In this document: positions 40,646-48,228 of the stretch, in pieces
Layout of the letters: each line of letters starts with the position of its first letter
How positions within the stretch are numbered: position 1 is the stretch's first letter
Source: Streptomyces sp. NBC_00523
GTDB taxonomy: Bacteria; Actinomycetota; Actinomycetes; Streptomycetales; Streptomycetaceae
Assembly: GCF_036346615.1 (NCBI RefSeq)
Contig: NZ_CP107836.1
Span: 3,596,001 to 3,660,000 of the forward strand
DNA: 64,000 nucleotides
Reading direction: 5' to 3'
Notes under the pieces: generated by a model
Seen by the model: only the letters and a program-made list of their open reading frames with translations
Database searches by the model: none
What the model was told of the DNA's origin: nothing
Position numbers and translations under genes: made by a program

Positions 40646-41343
40646 CCGCGGCCCTCGCCCTGGGCGACGACGCGCTGGTGCTGTCGCACCGGCTGGGGGA
40701 GTGGGCCGGCCACGCCCCGGTGCTGGAGGAGGAGGTCGCCCTCGCCAACATCGCCCTCGACCTGCTGGGCCAGGCCCGGCTGCTGCTCTCCCTCGCGGGC
40801 GACGAGGACGAACTGGCCTACCTCCGCGAGGAACGCGCCTTCCGCAACCTCCAGCTGGTCGAGCAGCCCAACGGCGACTTCGCCCACACCATCGCCCGGC
40901 AGCTCTACTTCTCGGTCCACCAGCAGGGCCTGTACGAGCAGCTGGCCGCCGGGGACGGTCCGTTCGCGGAGATCGCGGCCAAGGCGGTCAAGGAGGTCGC
41001 CTACCACCGGGACCACGCCGAGCAGTGGACCCTGCGCCTCGGTGACGGGACGGACGAGAGTCACGAGCGGATGCAGCGGGCGGTGGACGCGCTGTGGCGC
41101 TTCACCGGCGAGCTGTTCCAGCCGGTCGAGGGCGTCGACGCCGACTGGCAGGCGCTGCACAGCCGCTGGCTGGAGGCCGTCACCGACGTCCTCGGCCGGG
41201 CCACCCTGACCGTGCCGACGGGCCCGCAGTCCGGCGCCTGGACGGCGGGCGCGGGCCGGCAGGGCATCCACACGGAGTCCTTCGGCCGGATGCTCGCCGA
41301 GATGCAGCACCTGCACCGCAGCCACCCGGGGGCGTCATGGTGA
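40642..41343 (+). CDS. paaC: 1,2-phenylacetyl-CoA epoxidase subunit PaaC
   Basis: A 233-aa structural partner of PaaA with the same ferritin-like fold but without the full diiron site. Motifs: LVLSHRLGEWAGHAPVLEEEVALANIALDLLGQAR, REERAFRNLQLVEQPNGDFAHTIARQLYFSVHQ, and KEVAYHRDHAEQWTLRLGDGT. GTG 40642 overlaps the paaB stop. Its own stop overlaps the paaD start. Confidence 0.95.
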   Translation: MTAALALGDDALVLSHRLGEWAGHAPVLEEEVALANIALDLLGQARLLLSLAGDEDELAYLREERAFRNLQLVEQPNGDFAHTIARQLYFSVHQQGLYEQLAAGDGPFAEIAAKAVKEVAYHRDHAEQWTLRLGDGTDESHERMQRAVDALWRFTGELFQPVEGVDADWQALHSRWLEAVTDVLGRATLTVPTGPQSGAWTAGAGRQGIHTESFGRMLAEMQHLHRSHPGASW

Positions 41344-41837
41344 CCTGGACGTCCGTCGAGGAGGAGCTGCTGAGCCTCGCGGGCTCCGTCCCGGACCCGG
41401 AGCTCCCCGTGCTGACGCTGGAGGATCTGGGAGTGGTCCGGGGCGTGGAGGTGCACGACCCGGACCATGTCACGGTCAGGCTGACGCCGACGTACACCGG
41501 CTGCCCGGCGATCGAGGCGATGTCGGCGGACATCGAGCGCGTGCTGCACGACCACGGCGTGGCCGAGGTGTCCGTGGAGACGGTCCTGTCGCCCGCCTGG
41601 TCGACGGACGACATGAGCGCCGAAGGGCGCCGGAAGCTGGCGGAGTTCGGCATAGCCCCGCCCCGGCCGCACGACACCGCGTCCGGCGGTCCGGTGCCGC
41701 TGGCCCTGTCCGTGCGCTGCCCGCACTGCGGCTCCACCGAGACGGAGCTGCTGAGCCGGTTCTCCTCCACGGCGTGCAAGGCGCTCCGGCGCTGCGTGGC
41801 CTGCCAGGAGCCGTTCGACCACTTCAAGGAGTTGTAG
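41337..41837 (+). CDS. paaD: PaaD, DUF59/MIP18-type iron-sulfur assembly protein
   Basis: A 166-aa protein needed for maturation of the epoxidase. Residues 1-90 are a DUF59 domain (PDPELPVLTLEDLGVVRGVEV, VRLTPTYTGCPAIEAMSADI). The C-terminus holds paired cysteines (VRCPHCGSTETELLSRFSSTACKALRRCVACQEPFDHFK), likely metal- or cluster-binding. ATG 41337 or GTG 41340 overlaps the paaC TGA; the former is used. The stop abuts the paaE ATG with no gap. Confidence 0.93.
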   Translation: MVTWTSVEEELLSLAGSVPDPELPVLTLEDLGVVRGVEVHDPDHVTVRLTPTYTGCPAIEAMSADIERVLHDHGVAEVSVETVLSPAWSTDDMSAEGRRKLAEFGIAPPRPHDTASGGPVPLALSVRCPHCGSTETELLSRFSSTACKALRRCVACQEPFDHFKEL

Positions 41838-42896
41838 ATGTTCCATCCGCTCCGGGTCAGCGGGATCGAGCGGCTCACGGACGATTCGGTGGCCGTCACC
41901 CTCGCCGTCCCGCCCGGCCTGCACGAGACCTTCCGGCACAAGCCCGGCCAGCACCTCAACGTCCGCTACACCGTGGACGGCGAGGAGGTCCGGCGCTCGT
42001 ACTCGATCTGCGCACCGGCCCCCGAGCCCTCGGCCGGCCCGGCGCTGCGGGTGGGCATCCGCCTCGTGGACGGCGGCGCGTTCTCCACGTACGCGCTCAA
42101 GGAGCTGCTGGTCGGGGACACGATCGAGGCGATGCCCCCGATGGGGCGCTTCGTCCTGACGCCCCGCGCCGGGCAGTTCGCGGCGATCGTCGGCGGGAGC
42201 GGCATCACCCCGGTGCTGTCCATGGCGGCCACCCTGCTCGCCCGGGAGCCGAACGCCACGTTCTGCCTGGTCCGCAGCGACCGGACCGCCGCCTCGACGA
42301 TGTTCCTGGACGAGGTCGCCGACCTGAAGGACCGCTACCCGGACCGGTTCCAGCTGGTCACCGCCCTGTCCCGGGAGGAGCAGCAGGCCGGTCTACCCTC
42401 GGGCCGGCTGGACGGCGAGCGGCTCTCCGGACTGCTGCCGGCGCTCCTGCCGGTGGCGGAGATCGACGGCTGGTTCCTGTGCGGGCCGCTGGGCCTCGTC
42501 CGGGCCGCCGAGGTCGCGCTGAACGGGCTGGGCGTGGACCGCTCCCGCATCCACCAGGAGATCTTCCACGTCGAGGACACCCCCGCCGCACCCGCCGGGC
42601 CCCGGGTCGAGACGCCGGTCGGCGGTGTCCTGACGGCGACGCTCGACGGCCGTTCCGGCACCTGGCCGGTCGAAGGGGGCGAGTCGCTGCTGGAGACGGT
42701 GCTGCGCAGGCGCTCGGACGCCCCGTACGCGTGCAAGGGTGGCGTCTGCGGCACCTGCCGGGCGTTCCTGGTCTCCGGCAAGGTGCGGATGGACCGCAAC
42801 TACGCCCTGGAGCCGGAGGAGACGGACGCGGGTTACGTGCTGGCCTGCCAGTCCCGTCCGGTCACCGAGGAAGTGGAGCTCGACTTCGACCGCTGA
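41838..42896 (+). CDS. paaE: 1,2-phenylacetyl-CoA epoxidase reductase PaaE
   Basis: A 352-aa NADPH-dependent reductase that passes electrons to PaaA. An FAD-binding ferredoxin reductase-type domain (about 1-110; RRSYSICAPAP, FSTYALKELLVGD) is followed by an NAD(P) domain (GGSGITPVLSMAATLL, WFLCGPLGLV) and a C-terminal plant-type 2Fe-2S domain with cysteines in YACKGGVCGTCRAFL and VLACQSRPV. ATG 41838 directly follows the paaD stop. Last gene of the operon. Confidence 0.95.
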   Translation: MFHPLRVSGIERLTDDSVAVTLAVPPGLHETFRHKPGQHLNVRYTVDGEEVRRSYSICAPAPEPSAGPALRVGIRLVDGGAFSTYALKELLVGDTIEAMPPMGRFVLTPRAGQFAAIVGGSGITPVLSMAATLLAREPNATFCLVRSDRTAASTMFLDEVADLKDRYPDRFQLVTALSREEQQAGLPSGRLDGERLSGLLPALLPVAEIDGWFLCGPLGLVRAAEVALNGLGVDRSRIHQEIFHVEDTPAAPAGPRVETPVGGVLTATLDGRSGTWPVEGGESLLETVLRRRSDAPYACKGGVCGTCRAFLVSGKVRMDRNYALEPEETDAGYVLACQSRPVTEEVELDFDR

Positions 42897-42962
42897 CGAC
42901 CCCGGCGCCGGACGACCCCGGCGACGGGCGACCCCGGCGCCGGACGACCGGAGCGGGTTGCG
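42897..42962. repeat. Short tandem repeats after paaE
   Basis: Imperfect tandem units of CGACCCCGGCGCCGGA lie between the converging paaE and rhodanese stops. The self-complementary CCGGCGCCGG parts could form a weak terminator hairpin. Confidence 0.4.
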
Positions 42963-43307
42963 TCAGGCGACGAAGGCCGGGGTGCCGTTGTCGGTGACCA
43001 TCGGGCGGCCCGCGCCGTCCCAGGCGAGCATGCCGCCGTCGATGTTGACGGCGTCGATCCCCTGCTGCACCAGGTACTGGGTGACCTGGGCGGAACGGCC
43101 GCCGACCCGGCACATCACGTGCACCCGGCGGCCGTCCTCCACCGCCTCGGTCAGCTCACCGAAGCGGCCCACGAAGTCGCTCATGGGGATGTGCAGGGCG
43201 CCCTCGACGTGTCCGGCCACCCACTCGTCGTTCTCCCGGACGTCCAGGACGAGGCCGTCCGCCGGGACGGACGCGACATCGACCGTGGGAAGCGGGCCGA
43301 AATTCAT
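42963..43307 (-). CDS. Rhodanese-like domain protein
   Basis: A 114-aa single-domain sulfurtransferase. It has LVLDVRENDEWVAGHVEGALHIPMSD and the active-site loop CRVGGRS with the catalytic Cys, then YLVQQGIDAVNIDGGMLAW. Small stand-alone rhodaneses transfer sulfane sulfur to cyanide or cellular thiols; the partner is unknown. ATG 43307 is the start. Convergent with paaE; no functional link is evident. Confidence 0.92.
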   Translation of the reverse strand: MNFGPLPTVDVASVPADGLVLDVRENDEWVAGHVEGALHIPMSDFVGRFGELTEAVEDGRRVHVMCRVGGRSAQVTQYLVQQGIDAVNIDGGMLAWDGAGRPMVTDNGTPAFVA

Positions 43308-43326
43308 GGGTCATGCCTTCTCTCGT

Positions 43327-43382
43327 CAGTGCGCTCGGGCTCTCGTCAGTGCGCTCGGGGTCACCGAATCAGTGCGCTCGGG
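43327..43382. repeat. Three direct repeats upstream of the rhodanese gene
   Basis: CAGTGCGCTCGGG occurs at 43327-43339, 43347-43359 and 43370-43382, the first two inside a longer TCTCGTCAGTGCGCTCGGG repeat. They fill the gap between the rhodanese start and the J-domain protein stop. Either slippage duplications or regulator sites. Confidence 0.6.
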
Positions 43383-43395
43383 GCCACCGAAAACG

Positions 43396-44277
43396 CTACT
43401 GCACCAGAGCCGCGAGCTCCGCCTCCCGCTGCGAGACCTCGCCCAGCAGCTGTTCGGCGATCTCCTCCAGAAGCTGGTCCGGGTCGTCCGGGGCCATCCG
43501 CAGCATGGCGCCGATCGCGCTCTCCTCCAGCTCCTGGGCCCACTCGGTCAGCAGTTCCTTGCGCTGGGTCAGCCAGTCCAGCCGGGCGTAGAGCTCGTCG
43601 GCCTCGCCCAGCTCCTGGCGCGGTGCTGCCGGTCCCGCCGCCCACTCCTCGGCCAGTTCGTTGAGCTGGGCCTCGTCCCCGCGCCCGTAGGCGGCGTTGA
43701 CGCGCGCGATGAACTCGTCCCGCCTGGCCCGCTCCGCCTCGTCCTGGGCCAGGTCCGGGTGCGCCTTGCGGACCAGGTCGCGGTACAGCTTGCGGGCCTC
43801 GTCGGTGGGGCGGACCCGCTTGGGCGGGCGCACCTTCTGATCGGTCAGCATGGCCGACGCCTCGGGGGACAGGCCCTCGGAGTCCATCCAGTCGTGGAAC
43901 AGCTCGTCCACGCCCGGCATGGGCATCACGACCGACCGCGCCTCCTCGGCCTTGCGCACGTCCTCGGGGTCACCGGTCTTCGCCGCCCGCGCCTCGGCGA
44001 TCTGCGCGTCGAGCTCGTCCAGCCGCGCGTACATCGGACCCAGCCGCTGATGGTGCAGCCGGGAGAAGTTCTCCACCTCGACCCGGAACGTCTCCACCGC
44101 GATCTCGAACTCGATCAGCGCCTGCTCGGCCACCCGGACCGCCTGTGCGAGCCGCGCCTCGGGCCGTTCCTGCCCCGCGGTCTCCGCCGCCTCCTCGCGG
44201 CCGGCGGCCGGCCTGGCCTCGTCCTGCAGGTCATCGTCATTCGGGGAGGTCGGCACCCCGGGTGCTTCGTGGGTCAC
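43396..44277 (-). CDS. J-domain-like protein with coiled coils
   Basis: A 293-aa cytosolic protein. The central part has a J-domain core DEARKLYRDLVRKAHPDLAQDEAERARRDEFIARVNAAYGRGD with the HPD tripeptide, placed mid-protein rather than at the N-terminus. It is flanked by long charged helices (RLAQAVRVAEQALIEFEIAVETFRVEVENF; LDWLTQRKELLTEWAQELEE) likely forming coiled coils. It may recruit DnaK to a specific client, which is inference. GTG 44277 follows GGACGGG. An N-terminal acidic tail of ~35 residues looks disordered. Confidence 0.8.
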   Translation of the reverse strand: MTHEAPGVPTSPNDDDLQDEARPAAGREEAAETAGQERPEARLAQAVRVAEQALIEFEIAVETFRVEVENFSRLHHQRLGPMYARLDELDAQIAEARAAKTGDPEDVRKAEEARSVVMPMPGVDELFHDWMDSEGLSPEASAMLTDQKVRPPKRVRPTDEARKLYRDLVRKAHPDLAQDEAERARRDEFIARVNAAYGRGDEAQLNELAEEWAAGPAAPRQELGEADELYARLDWLTQRKELLTEWAQELEESAIGAMLRMAPDDPDQLLEEIAEQLLGEVSQREAELAALVQ

Positions 44278-44370
44278 CCGTCCAGCGTATGGCCCCGGCC
44301 CGCCCCCGTGGACCCGCGGTGGCCCCGGCAGGCCTCACGCCTCCTGCCGGCGGCCGGGCGTGCCCGCCCC

Positions 44371-45870
44371 TCACACCCCCCGCTCCGCGGCGATCCGCCC
44401 CGCCCCGATCGCCCGCACCAGCTCCCCGTGGTCCGCCTCCGTGCGGTCCGCGTAGGTCACGGCGAACGCCGCCACCGCCTCGTCCAGCTCGTCGTTCTTG
44501 CCGCAGTAGCCCGCCAGCAGCCTCGGGTCCGCGCTGTGTGCGTGGGCCCGCGCCAGCAGCGCACCGGTCATCCGGCCGTAGTCGTCCACCTGGTCGGCGG
44601 CCAGGGCGGCGGGGTCGACGCTCCCCTTGCGGTTCCTGAACTGGCGCACCTGGAAGGGCCGGCCGTCCACCGTCGTCCAGCCCAGCAGATGGTCACTGAC
44701 GACCTGCATCCGCTTCTGCCCGAGCACCACGCGCCGCCCCTCGTGCGCGACCTCCGGCACCGCGAACCCCACGGCGGCCAGATGCGGCCCGAGCACCGAG
44801 GGCCTGGCCTCCTTCACCTGGAGTACCAGCGCCTCCCCCCGGTGGTCCAGCAACAGCACCACGTAGGAGCGGGTGCCCACGCTGCCGGTGCCGACCACCC
44901 GGAACGCCACGTCATGGATCGCGTACCGGGCCAGCAGCGGCAGCCGGTCCTCGGAGACGGTCCCCAGATACTCCCCCAGTCCCGCCGCCACGGCCGCGGC
45001 CTCCGCGTCCGGGACCCGGCGCAGCACCGGCGGCGCGTCCACGAAGCGGCGGCCGCCGTCCTCGGAGTCCTCCGTGGACTTCGCCGCGAAGCGCGCACCG
45101 GTGTTGTTGCGGGCCTTCTCGGAGACCCGCTCCAGGGTGCCGAGCAGGTCCCGCGCGTCGGTGTGGGAGACGAGGTCCTCGTCCGCGATGGCGTTCCACG
45201 CGTCGAGCGTGGGCATCCGGGCCAGCAGCCTCATCGTCCGCCGGTAGGCGCCCACGGTGTCGTACGCGCCCTTGCGGCAGGTGTCCTCGTCGGCACCGGC
45301 CTCCCGGCCCGCGAGCACCAGCGAGGTCGCCAGGCGCTTGAGATCCCACTCCCAGGGCCCGGCCACGGTCTCGTCGAAGTCGTTCAGGTCGATGACGAGG
45401 CCGCCCCGCGCATCGCCGTACAGCCCGAAGTTGGCCGCGTGCGCGTCGCCGCAGAGCTGGGCGGCGATCCCGGTGACGGGGGTGCCCCTCAGGTCATGGG
45501 CCATCAGTCCGGCCGAGCCGCGCAGGAAGGCGAAGGGTGTGGCGGCCATCCGGCCCACCCGTATCGGCGTCAGCTCCGCCACCCGGCCCCGGTTGGACTC
45601 CTCGACCGCGCGCACCGCGTCCGGCCGCCCGGCGGGCAGGTCCAGCGTCGCGTGCGCGGACCGGGGCACCCGCGCCCGCAGCGCCTTGCCCTTCTCCTTC
45701 GGCCGGCCCCCGGCCTCCGCGTCAGCCCCGTCCGTACGGTGGGCGAACCCCGGCACGGCCGGTATGCGCGGCCCGCCCGCGGCCGCGGGGAGCACCGCCC
45801 CCGCGACCGCGGCCTCACCGCCGAGTTCAACGAGTCGTACCGGCGGCAGTCCCGTTCCGGTCTTTTCCAT
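44371..45870 (-). CDS. DUF2252 family protein
   Basis: A 499-aa cytosolic protein of the kinase-like DUF2252 family. Typical motifs: RMAATPFAFLRGSAGLMAHDL, QLCGDAHAANFGLYGDARGGLVIDLNDFDETVAGPWEWDLKRLATSL (kinase-like GDAHxxNFG and DFD), and LVLQVKEARPSVL. The GD-H-N and D-FD motifs resemble APH phosphotransferase catalytic segments, but activity is unproven. An extra N-terminal ~75 residues precede the domain. ATG 45870. Single gene between two spacers. Confidence 0.87.
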   Translation of the reverse strand: MEKTGTGLPPVRLVELGGEAAVAGAVLPAAAGGPRIPAVPGFAHRTDGADAEAGGRPKEKGKALRARVPRSAHATLDLPAGRPDAVRAVEESNRGRVAELTPIRVGRMAATPFAFLRGSAGLMAHDLRGTPVTGIAAQLCGDAHAANFGLYGDARGGLVIDLNDFDETVAGPWEWDLKRLATSLVLAGREAGADEDTCRKGAYDTVGAYRRTMRLLARMPTLDAWNAIADEDLVSHTDARDLLGTLERVSEKARNNTGARFAAKSTEDSEDGGRRFVDAPPVLRRVPDAEAAAVAAGLGEYLGTVSEDRLPLLARYAIHDVAFRVVGTGSVGTRSYVVLLLDHRGEALVLQVKEARPSVLGPHLAAVGFAVPEVAHEGRRVVLGQKRMQVVSDHLLGWTTVDGRPFQVRQFRNRKGSVDPAALAADQVDDYGRMTGALLARAHAHSADPRLLAGYCGKNDELDEAVAAFAVTYADRTEADHGELVRAIGAGRIAAERGV

Positions 45871-45972
45871 GGCGCGCAGCCTCCCCCGCCCCCGCCCGGC
45901 GCAGCCGCCGGGACCTGCCCCAACATCAACTGCCGCCGACGGTACCGCCGTACACCGATCGCCGTCTGCCCC

Positions 45973-45981
45973 TGTGGATAA
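45973..45981 (-). promoter_or_regulatory. DnaA box
   Basis: TGTGGATAA (reverse TTATCCACA) in the 146-bp spacer upstream of the DUF2252 gene. Confidence 0.45.
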
Positions 45982-46016
45982 CTCCGGGGCCGGGCTCTCC
46001 CCCGCTGGTCAGCCGC

Positions 46017-47117
46017 TCAGACCCCCACCGCCTCCTCCATCTCCTCTTCCTCCTCCTCGCCCGACGGCCGCACCGGACCGGCGGAGGCAGCGGAGGCGGC
46101 GGCAGGAGGGATGGCCGCAAGGGCGGCCGCCCGGCGCCGCCTCGCCTCGGCCAGGCCCGCGAGCCCCGTCAGCGCCACACCCGCGACGAACCAGAGCGCC
46201 AGCACCAGCAGATTCCCGCCCAGCGCGTGGCCGCCGAAGTACACATGGCCGCGCACGCCCTCCACGAAGCCCGCCCCGTTCCAGAAGGAGTGCAGCGCCC
46301 CGAAGAAGCCGGGCTGGAGTTCGGGGCGGAAGATCCCGCCGGAGCTGGTGAAATTGAGCATGACGAACAGCACCATCACGCCGAGCGTGGTCCACCGCTT
46401 GAGGAACGTGTGCAAGCCCACACCGATCAGCAGGATGCCCGCCGAGTAGAGCCACGCCATGGCCCAGAGCCCCCCTAGCCCGTGGTCCACGAGACCGAAC
46501 AGCGGCCCCGCGAACACCGCTCCGATGGCGCTGACCACCAGCGAGGCGCCCAGCGCCAGTGCCGCCCGGACCCCCAGCCGCAGGACCGCTCCGGCGCCGC
46601 CGATCACGGCGACGGAGGCGTACGAGCCGATGCTCACGGCGACCAGCAGGAAGAAGATGCCCTGGCCGGTCGGGTCGCCGTCGGCCGTGGGCGCGGTGTC
46701 CGTCACCTTCAGCGGGGCGCCCTGGCCGGCCGCGACCTGGGTGAAGACCTTCTCGACCGCCGTCGCGCTGGTGTCGGAGGAGGCGGAGGCGACGAGCAGT
46801 TCGGGGGCCCTGCCGGGGATGTAGGCGCCGTAGCTGTCCTGCGTGCGCAGGTGCTCGGCGGCGGTGGCTCGGTCGGCGACGGTACGCACGCTCAGCGCCC
46901 CGTTCCCCTTGTCCTGGAGGGTCTGCGCCAGCACCTGTGCGGACGGCCCCGAGCCGACCACGTCGACCCGCAGGTCGTGCGGCTGCGGGGCGTGGAAGGC
47001 GCCGAGGTAGGCGAGGCCCATGCCGATGCACATCAGCAGCGGGGTGACGAGGTGGCTCAGTACGTGACGCAGTGCGCCCGCCGGAGAGCCGGCGGCGGCG
47101 CTCGGGCCTGCGGACAT
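46017..47117 (-). CDS. DUF3533/YhgE-Pip-like ABC-2 type membrane protein
   Basis: A 366-aa integral membrane protein. One N-terminal helix (VTPLLMCIGMGLAYLGAFH), an outer domain of ~130 residues, then a bundle of about five helices (FFLLVAVSIGSYASVAVIGGAGAVL, ALALGASLVVSAIGAVFAG, LYSAGILLIGVGLHTFL, TLGVMVLFVMLNFTSSGG, LLVLALWFVAGVALTGLAG) and a Glu-rich C-terminus. The layout matches DUF3533/ABC-2 permease-like exporters. ATG 47117 follows GGAGCCCCC. Divergent from a MarR gene with three operator-like repeats between, suggesting a drug or small-molecule exporter under MarR control. Confidence 0.8.
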   Translation of the reverse strand: MSAGPSAAAGSPAGALRHVLSHLVTPLLMCIGMGLAYLGAFHAPQPHDLRVDVVGSGPSAQVLAQTLQDKGNGALSVRTVADRATAAEHLRTQDSYGAYIPGRAPELLVASASSDTSATAVEKVFTQVAAGQGAPLKVTDTAPTADGDPTGQGIFFLLVAVSIGSYASVAVIGGAGAVLRLGVRAALALGASLVVSAIGAVFAGPLFGLVDHGLGGLWAMAWLYSAGILLIGVGLHTFLKRWTTLGVMVLFVMLNFTSSGGIFRPELQPGFFGALHSFWNGAGFVEGVRGHVYFGGHALGGNLLVLALWFVAGVALTGLAGLAEARRRRAAALAAIPPAAASAASAGPVRPSGEEEEEEMEEAVGV

Positions 47118-47143
47118 GGGGGCTCCAGACGATCGGCCAGGTA

Positions 47144-47204
47144 GTTGGCTTTTACAACTCAACTGGTTGGCTTTTACAACTCCAATTCCGTTGTACTCTA
47201 CAAC
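47144..47204. promoter_or_regulatory. Triple GTTG-N7-CAAC operator array
   Basis: Three dyad sites in the 111-bp divergent spacer: GTTGGCTTTTACAAC at 47144-47158 and 47166-47180 (within 17-bp direct repeats) and the perfect palindrome GTTGTACTCTACAAC at 47190-47204. Spacings are 22 and 24 bp, about two helix turns, so three dimers could bind on one DNA face. Likely MarR operators. Confidence 0.75.
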
Positions 47205-47228
47205 TGAACTTTCGAGGAAGGCGAACCC

Positions 47229-47678
47229 GTGTCAGGCACCCCCGGAGAACGCGAGGAGTCGCTGGACGTCATCCAGCGCGAGCTGACCGCCTTCGCCCGC
47301 CGCGCGCGGGCTGCCGCGGCCCAGCTCCACCCCGAGCTGCCGCTCGTCTCGTACACGCTGCTGGCGCACATCGACGACCAGCAGGGGTGCCGTGCGACCG
47401 ATCTGGCGGCGCACTACATGCTCGACAAGTCCACGGTCAGCCGGCAGATCGGCACCCTGGAGAAGCTCGGCCTGGTCGAGCGCCATCCCGACCCGGACGA
47501 CCACCGCATCCAGGTCCTGCACCCCACCGAGGCCGGAACGCAGGCCCTCGCCGCCACCCAGGCCAGCCGGCGCGCGGCCTACCAGGAACGCCTTGCGGAC
47601 TGGACGGAGGACGACCTCGGCCGGTTCGCCGCGTACCTCCTGCGCTACAACGCGACGGGTGACGCCCCACACGCGTAA
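47229..47678 (+). CDS. MarR-family transcriptional regulator
   Basis: A 149-aa winged-helix regulator. YTLLAHIDDQQGCRATDLAAHYMLDKSTVSRQIGTLEKLGLVERHPDPDDHRIQVLHPTEAG contains the recognition helix and the DxRxxxL-type wing (DPDDHRIQVL). GTG 47229 follows GAGGAAGGCGA. Divergent from a DUF3533-type membrane protein; the array of three GTTG-N7-CAAC sites between them ends 24 nt before this start, implying autoregulation. Ligand unknown. A parS site lies 7 nt past its stop. Confidence 0.92.
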   Translation: MSGTPGEREESLDVIQRELTAFARRARAAAAQLHPELPLVSYTLLAHIDDQQGCRATDLAAHYMLDKSTVSRQIGTLEKLGLVERHPDPDDHRIQVLHPTEAGTQALAATQASRRAAYQERLADWTEDDLGRFAAYLLRYNATGDAPHA

Positions 47679-47685
47679 AACGGGC

Positions 47686-47699
47686 GTTTCACGTGAAAC
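47686..47699. promoter_or_regulatory. parS: parS centromere site
   Basis: A second perfect GTTTCACGTGAAAC, between marR and tRNA-Leu, 20.6 kb from the first. Intergenic, unlike the copy at 27120. Confidence 0.92.
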
Positions 47700-47746
47700 C
47701 AAACACACAGGGAAGCACGCAGGGGCGGGGTCGTCCCCGAACGGAA

Positions 47747-47778
47747 GAAGCCCCCCGGGCTGATGCCTGGGGGGCTTC
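47747..47778 (-). terminator. Terminator downstream of tRNA-Leu
   Basis: GAAGCCCCCCGGGC (47747-47760) pairs with GCCTGGGGGGCTTC (47765-47778) around loop TGAT, 14 bp with one wobble, immediately beyond the tRNA 3' end. A CTTCTT-rich flank suits either direction, so it can also end marR. Confidence 0.85.
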
Positions 47779-47785
47779 CTTCTTG

Positions 47786-47868
47786 TGCGCGAGGGGGGAT
47801 TTGAACCCCCACGTCCCTAAGGACACTGGCACCTGAAGCCAGCGCGTCTGCCGTTCCGCCACTCGCGC
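47786..47868 (-). tRNA. tRNA-Leu (anticodon CAG)
   Basis: An 83-nt class II tRNA. Acceptor GCGCGAG pairs with CTCGCGC plus discriminator A; D arm GGCGGAACGGCAGACGC; anticodon stem CTGGC/GCCAG encloses TTCAGGT, giving CAG (reads CUG codons); a long variable arm (TGTCCTTAGGGACG) and the T arm GGGGGTTCAAATCCCCC complete the cloverleaf. CCA is not encoded. Confidence 0.97.
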
Positions 47869-48228
47869 AAGAGTGGTGCTTCCGGGCTCTCTCACTTTTT
47901 CGGTGCGATCGCCTGGCGACATCCGGAAGATTAGCACGCTGGACAGGGTGGATTCACATCCGTTGTTTCGCCGCCCGATCACCGGGCACTCGCCGCACGC
48001 TCGGCCGACGTGCGCAGAACGTCCGAAAGGAACCGGGAACCCCCAGAGGTCGCCCCCACTCCTCCTGAGTGCGTCCAAGGTGCGGGACACTGTGAGGAGG
48101 CCACCTCTACGATCCGTGTGAGGGGGGACACTCGCCCCCAGGGCAGACAAGGGGAACCAGCCGATTTCCCGACGCGTGGATACGATCAGTAAGCAGTACA
48201 GGGACGATGACACCGGAGGAGGTGCCCC
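47869..48228. other. Intergenic region between tRNA-Leu and fhaA
   Basis: 360 bp without a supported gene. The left part should hold the leftward tRNA promoter; the right part leads to fhaA and ends in GGAGGAGG, its ribosome site. No clear operator or hairpin was seen. Confidence 0.5.
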
